A model generated the notes under the pieces. It saw only the letters and a list, made by a program, of their open reading frames with translations. It did no database searches and was not told the origin of the DNA. From assembly GCF_002288925.2 (NCBI RefSeq), contig NW_022098076.1, forward strand, positions 83,202,668 to 83,266,667: 64,000 bases of DNA, read 5' to 3'. Position numbers and translations under genes: made by a program. Source of the DNA: Delphinapterus leucas. Its lineage: Eukaryota > Chordata > Mammalia > Artiodactyla > Monodontidae. Shown here piece by piece: positions 21,931 through 34,180 of this stretch (within the stretch, counting starts at the first letter, position 1; each line of letters starts with the position of its first letter).

Positions 21931-23761
21931 CAATAGCACATTTGTATATCCAATTTTAATTGTTGTATTTTATATGAATATACTACAATTGTTTTATATA
22001 TTATCCACTGATAATACTGGGATTGTCTCTAATTTTTTTCTCCTTAACAATGTTGTAAAATGTTTAGTTATGCATGAATGTTAAACTTGTGAGTGAATGT
22101 CTTCCTTTTAAATCTTTTCCATGAATTTTCAAAACAATCAATAAAACAAAAATAAAGCATATCACTAAGTGGTCAAGGAAAGTAGAGCCAAGTATAGGTG
22201 GTAGGTACAGTGATTCTGGTGATTTCATTTACTCTAAAGTTAAACAAATTAAAACATGATCTCAAAATGTGGTAAGTTCTATAAATGAAAATGAAAAGGT
22301 ACTGTGAGCAATAATATTGGCAAGCACTACTTTAGATTGGGTAGTGAGACGCGATGCCCTGAAGAACTGCGTTTAAATTGATACTAGGAAGGTAGGAACA
22401 AGACCCAATGTGAAGAGTGGTGAGGAAAGAAATCCATGTACGGAGAACATCGTATGTGATCGTCCTGATGCAGGGCGAGTTTGGCTTCTTTTGAGAAACT
22501 GATATAGCAGGTCAAGGTTAGTGAGGCAAAGACAAGTCCGAAGAGTGAGGAAGGGCCCATTTGATCACTGTTGAATCACAGTAAGTAAAACAGATAGTCT
22601 TTTAAAAGTGTCATCTGATTTCAGTGTGTGCTTTGTTTCTTCTCCATCAATTTCACACTCTGACCCTTTTCACATCTCTCAGATGATTCTGCCTTTATTA
22701 CTGCCTTGAGGTGGCCTGGTCTCAGTTCTTTTTGGGCCTGTTATTTGATGTGAATTAGTAACTGAATAATGATTATGCCTAAAGGAGTGTTACTATATAA
22801 ACAGTGCCATTTTCATTGATCTGTTGCCATCTACAATTTGGAAAGTTGGAGGAGGATGTTGAAGGGAACATGAGTGGGTGAGAAAGAAATGCTACAGGGC
22901 AAAAAACACCAATTCCTGGATTTCATAATATGTGATAAAAGTTGGTATGTTGTTTAGTTCAGTAAAACATGAGCCATACTTTAAGCTGCTTCTGAGTTAC
23001 AAAGAGGTAATCTGTCATTTAGTATTTAAAGTGAAATGGCAGATTTTGGGGGAGACACATCAGCAACAGAATGAAGAATACACAGAGCTGAAACTTCCTA
23101 TCAGTGTAACATTCTCAAGGGAAAATTCCCAACAATAACTTAACACACCTAAATGAAACACAGAGTCAAGAAGTATTCAGACTTGTGTGCATATCTTAAA
23201 ATTAATCATGAATATATGATGTGAGAACTACATTGATAATAAATTTATACTTGACATAAAATATTTTAATGTATCATAAAAGAGAGTACATGAACCATGT
23301 AGTTTGTTGATATCCAATTAAGAATTTACACTACACATTTCTTCTATCCTCAAGCATGGAAAAACTGGTATTTTTTTTTGTTTTATCTCAGATATAATTC
23401 TGTACAAATGGTACTTTGTATTTCTAAAATTTGACATAACTAACTTTAAAAATGATCACAAGAGACCTCATACCATTTTAGAGTTGAAAAAACATGAAAA
23501 TAATAGGGTTATTCTAAAAATGTTAGGAACTGAGTGATGATTGGTAATAATTTAACACCATAAAAACAAGGAAAGGAGAATTAATTTCCATTATATTCTG
23601 AGGTTAAACTCTAGAAACACCACCCGGTGGATAAAAGAATTATAAAAGAGTCATTTAATGGCAGGCAAAGTAGCATCAACATTTGGCATGAAGAGTTATT
23701 TCTCAATTTTGAAATAAACTAGAATTTTTTTTTAAATTTTATTCCAAAGTAACTGTCTCTA

Positions 23762-23762
<1 letters not shown>
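21931..23762. other. Unassigned non-coding sequence
   Basis: No gene or clear repeat. The part 22320-22560 has slightly higher GC and a few CpG (GAGACGCGATGCCC) but no frame or motif that supports a call. Confidence 0.45.

Positions 23763-23806
<44 letters not shown>
23763..23806. repeat. (CA)22 microsatellite
   Basis: An uninterrupted CA run of 44 bases. Likely variable in length. Confidence 0.98.
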
Positions 23807-23809
<3 letters not shown>

Positions 23810-24169
23810 CCATTTTTAAAAGAAAAAGAAACCTCTCATATGTAGTGTTAGTAAAAACAAAAGTATATTGTGAGTATCCCAAAGTTAAAAGTGTTAGTGT
23901 GCAGCCTTTTGTACTCTTTATTAGGTAAGTATGCTTACTATTCTGACAAAATAATATATCATAACTGAACTAACAATTATCTAAAATGAGAGTAGATAAT
24001 TTGGCCACTGAGTATGAGATCCAAAATTTGTCCTTTATGCAAAGTCATAATGAAAACCAAAAATGTAAATATAATTCTTAATTATTATGGTGTAGAAAGT
24101 CCCTAGAATCTAGTAAATTTCAGAACTCAGCAACATCACCTTAGAGAAATTAGCACACTTGTGTCCCAA

Positions 24170-24310
24170 GAAAGATATGCAAATAGTCGTCATGCCATTG
24201 TTGCAAAACTCTAAGCCAAAACCAACCCAAATGTCAGCCGTTGTTGAAATGGGTAAATTAATTGTGATCTATTCATAAAATGAAAATGAAAAACTACAGC
24301 TAAGCAGGAC
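24170..24310 (+). mobile_element. Ancient L1 fragment (ORF2 end)
   Basis: AACCAACCCAAATGTCAG, GAAATGGGTAAATTAATTGTG and TTCATAAAATGAAAATGAA follow the order of the widespread L1 ORF2 terminal segment, which ends in the MEYYSAI-type motif, but no frame survives. Confidence 0.6.
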
Positions 24311-24748
24311 ATAAACCCTCCACTCACCATCTTGAAGGTCTCTTTTTCTTAGTTCTCTGGCCAAAAGTTGAGCTCTTCTCAAAGATAATGCTGTCCACAG
24401 GTATTGTAATGAGGCTGTTAACTGATCCTCTGGTCAAAAATGGGAAAAAAGTGTAGGGGAATAAATATGGGACTCATCACTGCTGTATTAGTCATCCTCT
24501 GAGTTTTAGCGTCAGTCCCTTCAATCTCTTCAATTCAGATCTCTTCAATCTGCCTCCTATGTTTACTTTTTAGAGTCCTCAAGTAGTGTGCAGTGAGAAT
24601 TGGTGGGCTTTATCCATCTTGTCAGGTAATAGAACTGATCTTTCTTTAAGTGCCTGTAGATTCTGAGGTGATATTCTTATTTTTACTTCTGTCACTCTTT
24701 GGTGAAATAGAAGTGTCTCTCTCTCTTTGTTTTTTAAATGTCTTGCTA

Positions 24749-24764
24749 AAGAATATATCAGCTT
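24749..24764 (+). repeat. Target-site duplication of CHR-1 SINE, left copy
   Basis: AAGAATATATCAGCTT here and AAGAATATATTAGCTT at 25085-25100 agree at 15 of 16 bases and border the SINE exactly. Confidence 0.93.
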
Positions 24765-25084
24765 GGGCTTCCCTGGTGGTGCAGTGGTTAAGAATCTGCC
24801 TGCCAATGCAAGGGGCATGGGTTCGAGCCCTGCTCTGGGAAGATCCCACATGCCACGGAGCAACTAATCCCGTGAGTCACAACTACTGAACCTGCGAGCC
24901 ACAACTACTGAGCCCACGTGCCTAGAGCCTGTGCTCTGCAACAAGAGAAGCCACCGCCATAAGAAGCCAGCACACCGCAACAAAGAGTGGCACCTGCTTG
25001 CCACAACTAGAGAAAGCCCGTGCACAGCAATGAAGACTCAATGCAAAAATAAATAAATTAAATAAATTTTTTAAAAAAGGAAGT
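24765..25084 (+). mobile_element. CHR-1-type SINE, full length
   Basis: The tRNA-like head GGGCTTCCCTGGTGGTGCAG with B-box GGTTCGAGCCC is followed by a long body. It shows doubled CACAACTACTGA blocks, CCTGTGCTCTGCAACAAGAG, GCCACCGCCATAAGAAGCC and GAAGACTCAATGCA, then an A/T-rich tail. At about 320 bases it is clearly longer than the CHR-2 copies here and of the older CHR-1 layout. Its target duplication is nearly intact. Confidence 0.93.
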
Positions 25085-25204
25085 AAGAATATATTAGCTT
25101 AATATTTTCAAAGAACTGACATTTGAATTTGTTAATTTTCTTTATTGTGTATGAGATTTTTATTTTTATAATTCTTAGTTTTATTCTTATACGTACCTCT
25201 CTTG

Positions 25205-25600
25205 GATTCAGGGGAAAAAATCCTCGGTTTTATCGAGTGATAACTGACAAATAAAAATTGTATATATATATATGGTGTATAATGTGATGATTTGATATGT
25301 GTATACATTGTGAAATGACTACTACAATCAAATTAATGAACACTTCTATCACCTCACATACTTACCTTTTGTGTGTGTGGTGAAAAGATATAAGACTTAC
25401 TATCCTTACAAATTTCAAGTCTATAATACAGTATTATTTACCATAGTCACCATACTACATGTTAGATGCCCCAGAACTTCTTCATCTTATAAGTTTGTAC
25501 CCTTTGATCAACATCTAGTTCCCCATTTCCCCTACTCTCCAGCCACCAGCAACCACCCAACCACCATTCTACCCTCCACCTCTGTGAGACAGACGTTTTT
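25205..25600 (-). mobile_element. Ancient L1 3'-end fragment, reverse
   Basis: GTATACATTGTGAAATGACT, TCAAATTAATGAACAC, ACCTCACATACTTACC, CCTTTGATCAACATCTAGTT and ACCACCCAACCACCATTCTA are the reverse complement of an old mammalian L1 3' region seen widely in genomes. No coding capacity. Confidence 0.65.
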
Positions 25601-27124
25601 GGAACAGTTTTAGCCTTGATGGGCTGCAATGAATTTTTAATTTTCTTTATTCCCTAGAATGGTCGTGATCTTCCATTACAGAGATGAGTGCTAGTTATGA
25701 TGTGTGACACAATATGCTAAAAACAAATGACTGTGATGTGGAAAATAAGATTAGTACAAGCCTATTTCACTTTTAGTAAATTATGTATATATTTTTTCCA
25801 TGGGCATAACTCTACCCTTTTACATACCCAATTTGACACATACAGAGAGCATATTATTTATTGAGCTTTAATAATGTCATCTCCAATATATGAAATTGAG
25901 TACTGTGTTCACAGCCAACTCTCCAAGCATTTTTTTGATCTTTACATTCTTACAATTTTATAATTAAATTATAGACATATTTCCCCCCAAATAAAAGGGT
26001 GAGTATTTAGATAGAGGCTTGTGATTTTAAAAAATATATGAATGGTCACAATCAAGCAATGGGCTTTTTTAAGTATATTAAATAGATATCTAACACTCTC
26101 CTTAGGCTAAGGAAGATTTTTTGATCTATTATAGCTTTTAATAATGTGTTATAGTTCCAGGGTGTATTACAGTAGTATTGTTTAGATTCCTGTAGTTAAA
26201 ACAGAGTCAGAGTTTCTAACAAAGAGACCTTATTTGATGGGTGAGGACAAATCATGGTCTTCTGTTACGTCTGTGATATCTGTTGGCATCAAAATATGTG
26301 ATGCTAATATTGAAATAAGCTATGATTTGACAAATTGTTATACTCTCTATACTTTGCTGTATCCTTGAAATATTTCATTTAGCTATCCTATTTAGAGATA
26401 TTTATAAGGTAGCCATGTAATTTGTTGTGAATTGGATCTCAGACACTATCTACTATAAACAAATATGAAACATACACCCTTTTTGTTTTTTCTGGGATAT
26501 TTCCTTAAACATCTTTTACTATTAATTCAGCTAAATTAGTGATTGTAATGTCCTTCAAACACTAGAATTACAGAAATCGTTTTTGTAAGGAGGTTATATA
26601 TGTTACACTTTAGGTAACTAAAGGAGATAAGAACAAAACCAACATGTCCTGATGAGATATATTTAGGCAACAGTAGAGTCAAAAATCTCAAAGCTCATAC
26701 TATAAATATCACTGGTCTTCTTGTACCCAAATGTCTCCTGTCTCACAGAAATGCTGAGAATAACTGACTACACAGAGTTCTACAGACATAGATCTGGCTG
26801 TGGTTGTCCATCCTACAAAACTTAAATTAAATTAGACAAATACACATTATTTACTGCCTTGACTGAGTACCAGGCACTGTATTAGGAATGAATGGGAATG
26901 CCAACAAGAGAAAAACATAGACCCTAACAACAGAAAATTCACAATCTAAGAAGTAGGGCAGGGGATAGGTGAAAAATATGATGATGAGAGAAATGCAGAA
27001 TTAAATAATATAAAACAAGATGAATTGTAATTGCAAAACAAAAGCACAAGATGATGTAGATTTTCAGTGGAAGGATAGTTCATATATGTTTGGGAAAGTA
27101 AGAGAATATATTCTGTATAATAGC
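25601..27124. other. Unassigned AT-rich sequence with one ancient MIR/L2-type trace
   Basis: At 26855-26960, ACTGAGTACCAGGCACTG and ACAGAAAATTCACAATCTAAG resemble a common ancient repeat end. The remainder is AT-rich with no recognised element. Confidence 0.45.
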
Positions 27125-29200
27125 TATCCTTTGGAACTTGTTGAAATGTGTTTTATGGTCCAGTCTATGGTCCATATGGTCTGTGCCTATTAATATTCTG
27201 TGTATGCTTGAAAAGAATATGTATTCTGCAAATGTTGGGTAAAGCATGCTATATATATATATATATATATTAGATGAAACTTGTTAACTTTATTTAAATA
27301 TTGTATAACTTTATATCCTTAGTACTTTTTAAATTTTTTTTGACTATGCTATTGATCAGTTACTGAAAAAGACATTTGGATATATTCAATAATTATGCAT
27401 TAGTTCATTTGTCATTAAAGTTATGTAAATTTTTGCCTTCAAATATTTTGAAACCTTTTTTTGTTTTGTTTAAATTAAAAATTGTTATATAATTCTCATC
27501 TATCACATAACATTTTTGTGAAGTGATTCTCTTTACCTCAAAATAATACTTAAAGTTTAAAAAAATATTTATAGTGTTTTATCATATTTCTTTTGATTAG
27601 AATTTCCCTCCTATATCTGTTCTCATTTTGTTACTTTCTACTGTTTAATATCTTTATATTTAAAATAAATGTCTTATAAACATCACCTTTGCACTGATAT
27701 TTTGGAGAAGCATTGTCATTACCCAAGTCTGAAAATATTATGTTAAGTGGTACCATTTAGCTCATTTAACGTTATTGAAAATATATATATTTACCAAAAA
27801 TATATTTATTTATTTACAATATATATTCATACAAACACACATACATGTACAAATATATATGCAAATATGTGTGTGTCTATTTGTAACATATTATTTTTTG
27901 CTGCTTTTATCACCTTTTCTATATAAACTATACTTTCCTTTTTTACTCCCTTTTGATTTAAGAGTATTTTTTACTTTTTTCATTTTTTCTGTCCACTGTC
28001 TTGTAAAATATGTGCTCTGCCTTTAATGATTACCTGAGATACCTTAACACTTAAATTTATTGATGTTTATAGTAAATCAGTATTCTTACCCTACTCCCAA
28101 ACAATAGCAGAAACTTAGAACAATTTAACTCCACTTATGCAACTCATAAATATGCTAATGTTGTCACATATTTTAGTATTATATTCTTGTTTTAATCTCC
28201 ACTTATATGTGTAAATCATTATGCATGCATTATTATTAGAGCTTTATACTGTCAAAGTTTATTTACATGTACCCGTATATTTAATTATTTCCCTTCATTC
28301 ATTCTCATACTGCAGACTTTTCATCTAGAATTACTTTTTCCTGGTTTAAGGTACAAGCCTCAGAATTTCCTTTGGTGTCAATCTGCTGGTTACAAACTCT
28401 GTTAGTTGTCTTGGGTTTTGTTTTTGTTTTTTCTGAAAATGTCTTAACTTTGCCCTTGTTTTTGAAAGATTTAAGGGAGAACAATATTCAAAGCAGACAT
28501 TCCTTTTCTCTTCAATTATTAAAGCCATCTTCCAATTTTATATGTTGCCTATGGGAGGTCGAACATCAGTATAATTGCCTTTCCTTTGTAAGTGCCTGTA
28601 TGCCATTTAAGATCTCCTCTATGCCTTTTGTGTATGCAGCTTTGAAGTGTCTCAGGGAAAATTGATTTTTCTTCATCCTGCTTGGTGTTTGTTAGGCTTC
28701 ATCACTATGTGAATCTGTGCCTACAATCAATTCAAGACAATTCTATGCCATTACCTCTTTGGGTATTTTGTAATCCCTTTCTCTACTAGCCCTCTGAAAC
28801 TCTAGCTGTAGCTCAAACACTTTGCAATATCTGCCTTGTCTTTTAATGCAGTTTTCAAATACCTTATTATTTATTTTAGGTGCCACATTTATGAATCTCT
28901 GTTTAAGTTTAGAGTTGTTGCATTTTAGATAAATTCCTTATATATTCATTTCAGTTCATCAGTGTTCTCTTCAACTTTGTGCAATCTGCTATTAAACACA
29001 TTCATTACATTTTTAATTTTAAATATTGTTGTTGCCAGTTTCCAGAAGTTCCATTTGTTATTTGGAAATGTAATTTTTTTTTCATATCTGTATTTTAAAG
29101 TTCTTATTTTATCTCTTTAAACTGTCAAATATTGTCAATTCACAATCTGTGTCTAATTATCCACTATCTAAAATTTTACAGATCTATGTTGTCTCTGGTA
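27125..29200 (-). mobile_element. Long ancient L1 (L1M/HAL1-like), reverse
   Basis: Several blocks of an old L1 appear in the correct reverse order over about 2 kb. TTGAAAAGAATATGTATTCTGC lies at about 27210, TTTAGCTCATTTAACGTTATTG at about 27755, a CTGCTGGTTACAAACTCTG block at about 28382 and TTGCCCTTGTTTTTGAAAG at about 28450. CAGAAGTTCCATTTG follows near 29043. It is heavily decayed with no open frame. An (AT)n run at 27250-27271 interrupts it. Confidence 0.75.
27250..27271. repeat. (AT)11 run
   Basis: An uninterrupted TA run of 22 bases inside the old L1. Confidence 0.95.
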
Positions 29201-29767
29201 TTTCTTCTTTATTATGCCATGTTTCCTTACTTGTTTAGTGCTTCTTGAATGTGGGTGGTTCATTTTCCTTGGAACATTATCTGAGAAATCTATGAAGCCT
29301 GGGATTAAAGGGGTTCTTCCAGAGCAATATACTTTTGACTCTTCTAGTAATCTGGGTTGCACTCATAGTCTGAGACCCCTTTAAACTAATTTTTGTACTA
29401 TTCAAGTTCTAAGAATGTGGCTGGAGACCTGAACCAATCTCACCTTATAATTACCAATGATCGGGGAAATTGTTTTTTCCTTTGTTTAAGCAGCAAAAAT
29501 AAAATGTATAAAAAGGAACATGTAAGACATAGTAAAACACCTAATTTCATTTATTTTTCTCTTCTAGATTATTTCTCATTTTATTTATTTTTATAGCATA
29601 TAGAATACATTACACATGTGTGTCCATGCCTGTGTGCATACCTGCCTTTGCAAAAGGTCTGTTCTAAAGATTTTTTTTTTTCTTTAGTGAAAGGAGTTGT
29701 TTCTCAAAGTTTGAAAGTGACTTCTGTAGCAATGGGAAGCTATAGAAAGGCAAAAGGTGGGAAAAAA
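29201..29767. other. Unassigned AT-rich sequence
   Basis: The first part may still be the decayed upstream part of the reverse L1. From 29400 onward nothing is recognised. Confidence 0.4.
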
Positions 29768-29774
29768 ATGTTCA

Positions 29775-30162
29775 TTTAAGTCTTTAATCCATTTGGAGTT
29801 TATTTTTGTATATGGTGTTAGGTAGTTTCAGGGCAGGAATAAAGAGGTAGACATAGAGAAAGGACTTGAGGACATGGGGTGGGAGGGCGAAGCTGGGGTG
29901 AAGTGAGAGTAGCATTGACATATATACACTACCGAATGTAAAATAGTTGGCTGGTGGGAAGCAACAGCATAGCACAGGGAGATCATCTGGGTGCTTTGCA
30001 ATGACCTAGAGGGGTGGAATAGGGAGGATGGGAGGGAGGCTCAAGAGGGAGGGGATATGAGGACATGTGTATGCATATGGCTGATTCGCTTTGCTGTGCA
30101 ACAGAAACTAACACAGTATTGTGAAGCAATTATACTCCAATAAAAGATCTATTAAAAAAAGG
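29775..30162 (+). mobile_element. Short L1 insertion with 5' inversion
   Basis: The first ~49 bases (29775-29823) read as L1 ORF2 on the minus strand: AGTCTTTAATCCATTTGGAG is the reverse complement of the segment equivalent to about 13320-13362 in the larger L1. From about 29830 to 30158 the sequence is the L1 3' UTR on the plus strand, with GGGAAGCAACAGCATAGCAC, AATAAAAG and a short A-tail. ATGTTCA at 29768-29774 and 30163-30169 flanks the whole unit. This arrangement is the hallmark of twin priming. Confidence 0.82.
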
Positions 30163-30169
30163 ATGTTCA

Positions 30170-30405
30170 GCTTTGTGTTTTAGAAAGACTATTGCTCATA
30201 GTGTAAAAAAATGGCAGTAATGTGTATGACTGAAGATGTGGAAATAAATTAGGAAGGTCTGACAAGAGCTCATGCAAGATTTGACGCAGGCCTAAATTAA
30301 GGCATTAGTGGTGAGAATGGGGTGGAAGGAATTGATGAAAAAAAGTGTGCTTTGAGCAGCCTAGCTTCTCTAGAGGAATTTAACCAATGAAAATATTTGG
30401 ACAAA

Positions 30406-30436
<31 letters not shown>

Positions 30437-32349
30437 AATTCCTGCCTTGTCCTGTGCCATGGAGGAATTCTGTGAAAAAATGCTAATAACTAAGAGAGAT
30501 ATTTGATCATACTTAGGTACTCATGACTCTAAAAAAATTCTGTATACTTAATGATACCATTCATATACCTTAGATACAAACATCCTGTATATTGGCATGT
30601 CTCTAAGAAAAGCAGAGTTTATTACATGTAAGAATTAAATAGTGAAGTGCAAGTAGGGTAGTGAGTTTATGTCTTATGATTGAGATACTTGATATAAGCT
30701 ATGAAAAAGATTTCCAAGGAGATATTGCTATTACATCACTAATGATTATAGTTTATAATTTGTGAGTGATATATGTGTGTGAATTCATATACATACATTT
30801 ATATATATTTAGATTATATTTATATGTATTTAATGTATACACACACATTAAAGCTAAGATTTTCATCTACAGAAAATTCTAACAAAGGAGGCATAAGGTC
30901 ATACCCTTATCCTGGAGAAATGGCCAATTAGAAGAGCCAGCTCACTACTAGATAAGTGTTTAATGATTCTTTAATATATTTTGGAATAAAACACAGAGTT
31001 GAGAGATGTAGTCCTTGCCCTCAAGAGATTTGTCGGTTACAGAAAGTAAGGTTCATACCAGCTTCCCAGGTCAACATTCATACTAAGTTATTTAATAAGA
31101 TTTTTATTCTCAGGTGATTACATTTGAGTCATAGAAATTTGGCCATATTCTGCCTTTTCCTCCTTAAAGATTATTCACTATTTGATATGCATGGTATGGG
31201 AGACTCATCTCCCACAATCCCTTCAGAGAAGGACTATTGTCTGCTTACGATGGTGCTGACTACAGCAGTCTCCAGCGGTCGGCATCTTCAGGGTCCTCCT
31301 CAGCAGCAGAGGTCTCCTACCTGAGGTCACACCATTCCTGGGGCAGCCCATATCCAGGAATTGACCTCTGGGGGGTTGCCAAAATACAGTCATGTCGACG
31401 CACTGAGGGACAAGTCTGACAGACCACATGTACTTCAGGGCTCTCCATGTGCTTGGCCAAAGTTTGTTGGGCTTGCCTCAAAGTTTGACTTTTCCCTTTG
31501 CTCAGTTGTTCTGCCAGAGCCTTCCTTCCCCAGGTTTTGATTCTAGATAAATATTCTTCACACCAAACTCTGCTCAGTTTCTGCTTCTAAAGATTACAAT
31601 CTGCAGCAGTATAAAAATCAGAAGTAGAAAGTGGTTATAAAATCAGAAAAGAAGTGATTTCTCTTTGACATTTCATTTTCTGTGTCTAATGTTATGGGAA
31701 AGTAGATTGTTTTCTAGTGTATATTATGCTTTCACGTGATTATTTCTTCAAAGCTACACAATTGAGTATAAGTTCTGTTGGCTTCTGCAGCCCTAGGTGC
31801 AAATTTGAAAGTGATATTTTACACCCTATTGCTATTGTTGTAACTCCTTCTCCAATGAATCAGAATAACGGCTGTTGTGTACATCCCCTGTGGCAGTCAA
31901 GTTGATTCTGCTGGCACAGGGGGTATTATCTTCTCTGAAATTCTTGCAAGGACAAGATCAAATGTAGCCAGATCTTCATCTTAAACCACAGATTATGAGT
32001 CAACCAGGGTTGGCCCAAGACAAGTATCTGATGTGTGTTTAGTCATATGGTGAGTCAGTGTTCTAATCAGGGGCAGGGTTAATCAGTTGGGGTTTTTTGT
32101 TCACCATGTGAAACCTTCAACTACTCTTTCCAGAGGGAATATGCATGCATTCTTTTGGCATATTTGGTTTTGCTTGTACATCATTATGTTTCTCTTCCTA
32201 GTACCGCAAGACAAAGATATTAATTGCAGTCAAAAATAAAGTTATAAGCCCCTGGCAAGCTAAAATTGAGAACAAGTCACGAAAAGGATGTTTTCCTCTG
32301 CACTTTGGGAGGTAAGATGGATATTTCATATCTGGGGAAGGAGAGAAAC
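30170..32349. other. Mostly unassigned; possible old LTR at about 31230-31620
   Basis: A GT run lies at 30406-30433. A GC-richer patch (31200-31450) is followed by GTTGTTCTGCCAGAGCC, AGATAAATATTCTTCACACC and CAGTTTCTGCTTCTAAAG. That order resembles an old LTR end, but I cannot name the family. No gene was recognised. Confidence 0.4.
30406..30433. repeat. (GT)14 microsatellite
   Basis: An uninterrupted GT run of 28 bases followed by T-rich sequence. Confidence 0.97.
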
Positions 32350-32450
32350 AGGGAGATGAAGTGGTTCACTTCAGATCACAAAACAAGTTGGTGGCAAAGC
32401 TTGGACTAGAATCCTGAAGTAGTAGCTAAAATTTAACCACATCATGCTAT
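32350..32450 (-). mobile_element. MIR SINE relic, reverse
   Basis: TCACAAAACAAGTTGGTGGC, AAGCTTGGACTAGAATCC and CACATCATGCTATAT follow the reverse MIR core order. Confidence 0.6.
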
Positions 32451-32519
32451 ATCCATTGAGACTACTTTGGTTGACTAGTATTGATGTAACCAAAAAGATA
32501 TCTCATCAAAATTCAACAT

Positions 32520-32625
32520 TCTACTGATGCTTACTGAGCACCTACTATGTGCCTGGTACTGCTCTAGGCGTAGTATATAGGGCAGTGAATCAGATAGAAA
32601 AGTTTTTTGTTGTCAAGGAATTTAC
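32520..32625 (+). mobile_element. Ancient MIR/L2-type repeat end
   Basis: CTTACTGAGCACCTACTATG, TGCCTGGTACTGCTCTAGGC and AAGGAATTTACTTTCTG form a very common old mammalian repeat segment. I do not assign the exact family. Confidence 0.6.
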
Positions 32626-33289
32626 TTTCTGACAAAGATCAATTTTCTTTTCTGTTAAAAGTCACCTCTAACATATCAATAACAAAATAACTGTTTAAAC
32701 TCACGAGATAATGAAAAAAACAGCCTTGGCTACTTTTCTTGTGATTCAATCTAGAGTGACATTTCTTTCCTGGCACTGGTTCCATCAGACTAGGGCAAGG
32801 CCTTACTACCAAATATGTTAGCAACCCTCACAGCATGTCTGATTAGCTTTTTTGGGTAACTGTTTAAAAGTGTTGTACCATTCAGTTACAAAGAGAATGT
32901 TTTTATAAATGAGATTTTGAGTTTGAAAAATAGAAATGAACTGGACCATGTTTTTCTAAATGAATGTAACATTTCCATTATAATATTTAAAAATAATTAC
33001 TTAGGCCATTTATTTTTTCTTTGCAAAAAATCCAGCACATAAGTTGTCAGAGCAGTAGTTGTTCAATTCCCAACTGAACAATTCCCAATTAATTGACAAT
33101 TAAGAATTGTCAATGGTGAGAAGAGCTCAATTAAGGAGTATAGAGTAAAATAGGGCCTTAAAAAGTGATTTGTTGACAGATTTTGGTGTTCTCATTTTAT
33201 AGCACTTTGTGCATCTCCTTCATTTGCTTAGAACAATTTGAATTAATCAGATTCAATTACTTCTTTTAAAACATTTTTCTTAATGGAGA
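32626..33289. other. Unassigned AT-rich sequence with local AATTGTTCA-like repeats
   Basis: Around 33060-33115 short units (CAATTCCCAACTGAACAATT, CCCAATTAATTGACAATTAAG) repeat and are partly self-complementary. No named element or gene. Confidence 0.45.
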
Positions 33290-33520
33290 AACAGCATGGG
33301 TGTAATAGTGATTAACAGCAAGGGCTCAGAAGCCAGGCTATTCTGTTTCCACCACTAGCCTTGTAGCCTTAGACACATTGCTAAAGTCCTCTGGTCACTT
33401 CCTCATGTGTAAACAAGAAGAATAATACCTTACTCCGGGAGTTACTATGAGATTGGGATGAGGTATTATCTGTAAAGTGCTTAGATCAGTGCTTGTCACG
33501 TTATATCCCTATTTATAAAC
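33290..33520 (+). mobile_element. MIR SINE relic, nearly full length
   Basis: A full MIR order is visible: GTGATTAACAGCAAGGGCTC, a CTTGTAGCCTTAG block, CTTCCTCATGTGTAAAC, AATAATACCTTACTC, and TAAAGTGCTTAGATCAGTGC. Confidence 0.85.
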
Positions 33521-33732
33521 TAAATACATTTTTAAAAATTTATTTTCTACTATTAATAGAAAGAGGAAACATAGCTGCCTTAATTACTGCTAGTATTCTT
33601 TTCTATAACCGTGGGTGTATGCTGAGTTGTTCAATAAATTATTATTGAATGAAAAGCTGAATGAATGTTTTGAGGCCAAAAAAGGTAAAAAGATTTACTC
33701 AAGTTCATACATCTTAGTGCTATAGACTTTCC

Positions 33733-33747
33733 AATAATCTAACAGGG
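33733..33747 (+). repeat. Target-site duplication of SINE, left copy
   Basis: AATAATCTAACAGGG here and AATAATATAACAGGG at 33930-33944 agree at 14 of 15 bases. Confidence 0.9.
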
Positions 33748-33929
33748 GGAATTCCCTGGTGGTCCAGTGGTTGAGACTTTGCCTTCCAATATGGGGGATG
33801 TGGGTTCAATCCCTGGTCAGGGAGCTGGTGATCCCACAGGCTTCACGGCCAAAGGGCCAGGACATAAAACATAAGCAATGTCGTGGCAAATTCAATAAAG
33901 ACTTTGAAAATGGTCCACGTCAAAATAAT
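33748..33929 (+). mobile_element. CHR-type SINE
   Basis: GGAATTCCCTGGTGGTCCAG, the B-box GGTTCAATCCC and GTCAGGGAGCTGGTGATCCC are followed by a diverged body with AAAGACTTTGAAAATGGTCC and an AATAAT-rich tail. This is the GAATTCCC subtype, distinct from the CHR-2 copies at 9732 and 41182. The clear flanking repeats define both ends. Confidence 0.92.
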
Positions 33930-34029
33930 AATAATATAACAGGGCTAGTTCTACAACTGATTTGGTGTCTCTCCCTTGGTTCTGCGCAAACATCTTTTTA
34001 CTTGACATTAAGCAGCCCTAAAATGTAAG

Positions 34030-34180
34030 AATCAAGTCTCCACCTCACAGATTAGGTAACTGAAATTTAAAGAGGTTAAATAACTTGTCCAAAGTCACAG
34101 AAATAGTTTGAGCAGAGCTTAGGATCAGATCTAGGCCATTCTGATGCCAAAGTCCATTTTCCTTCCCTACCACACAGTCT
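34030..34180 (-). mobile_element. MIR SINE relic, reverse
   Basis: TAACTGAAATTTAAAGAGG, TTAAATAACTTGTCCAAAG, TCACAGAAATAG and CATTCTGATGCCAAAGTCC match the reverse MIR core. Confidence 0.75.

Noticed and set aside
24579..24889. Frames of 67-94 codons on both strands over the CHR-1 SINE
   Set aside because: They come from the SINE sequence itself, which is GC-richer and lacks stops by composition.
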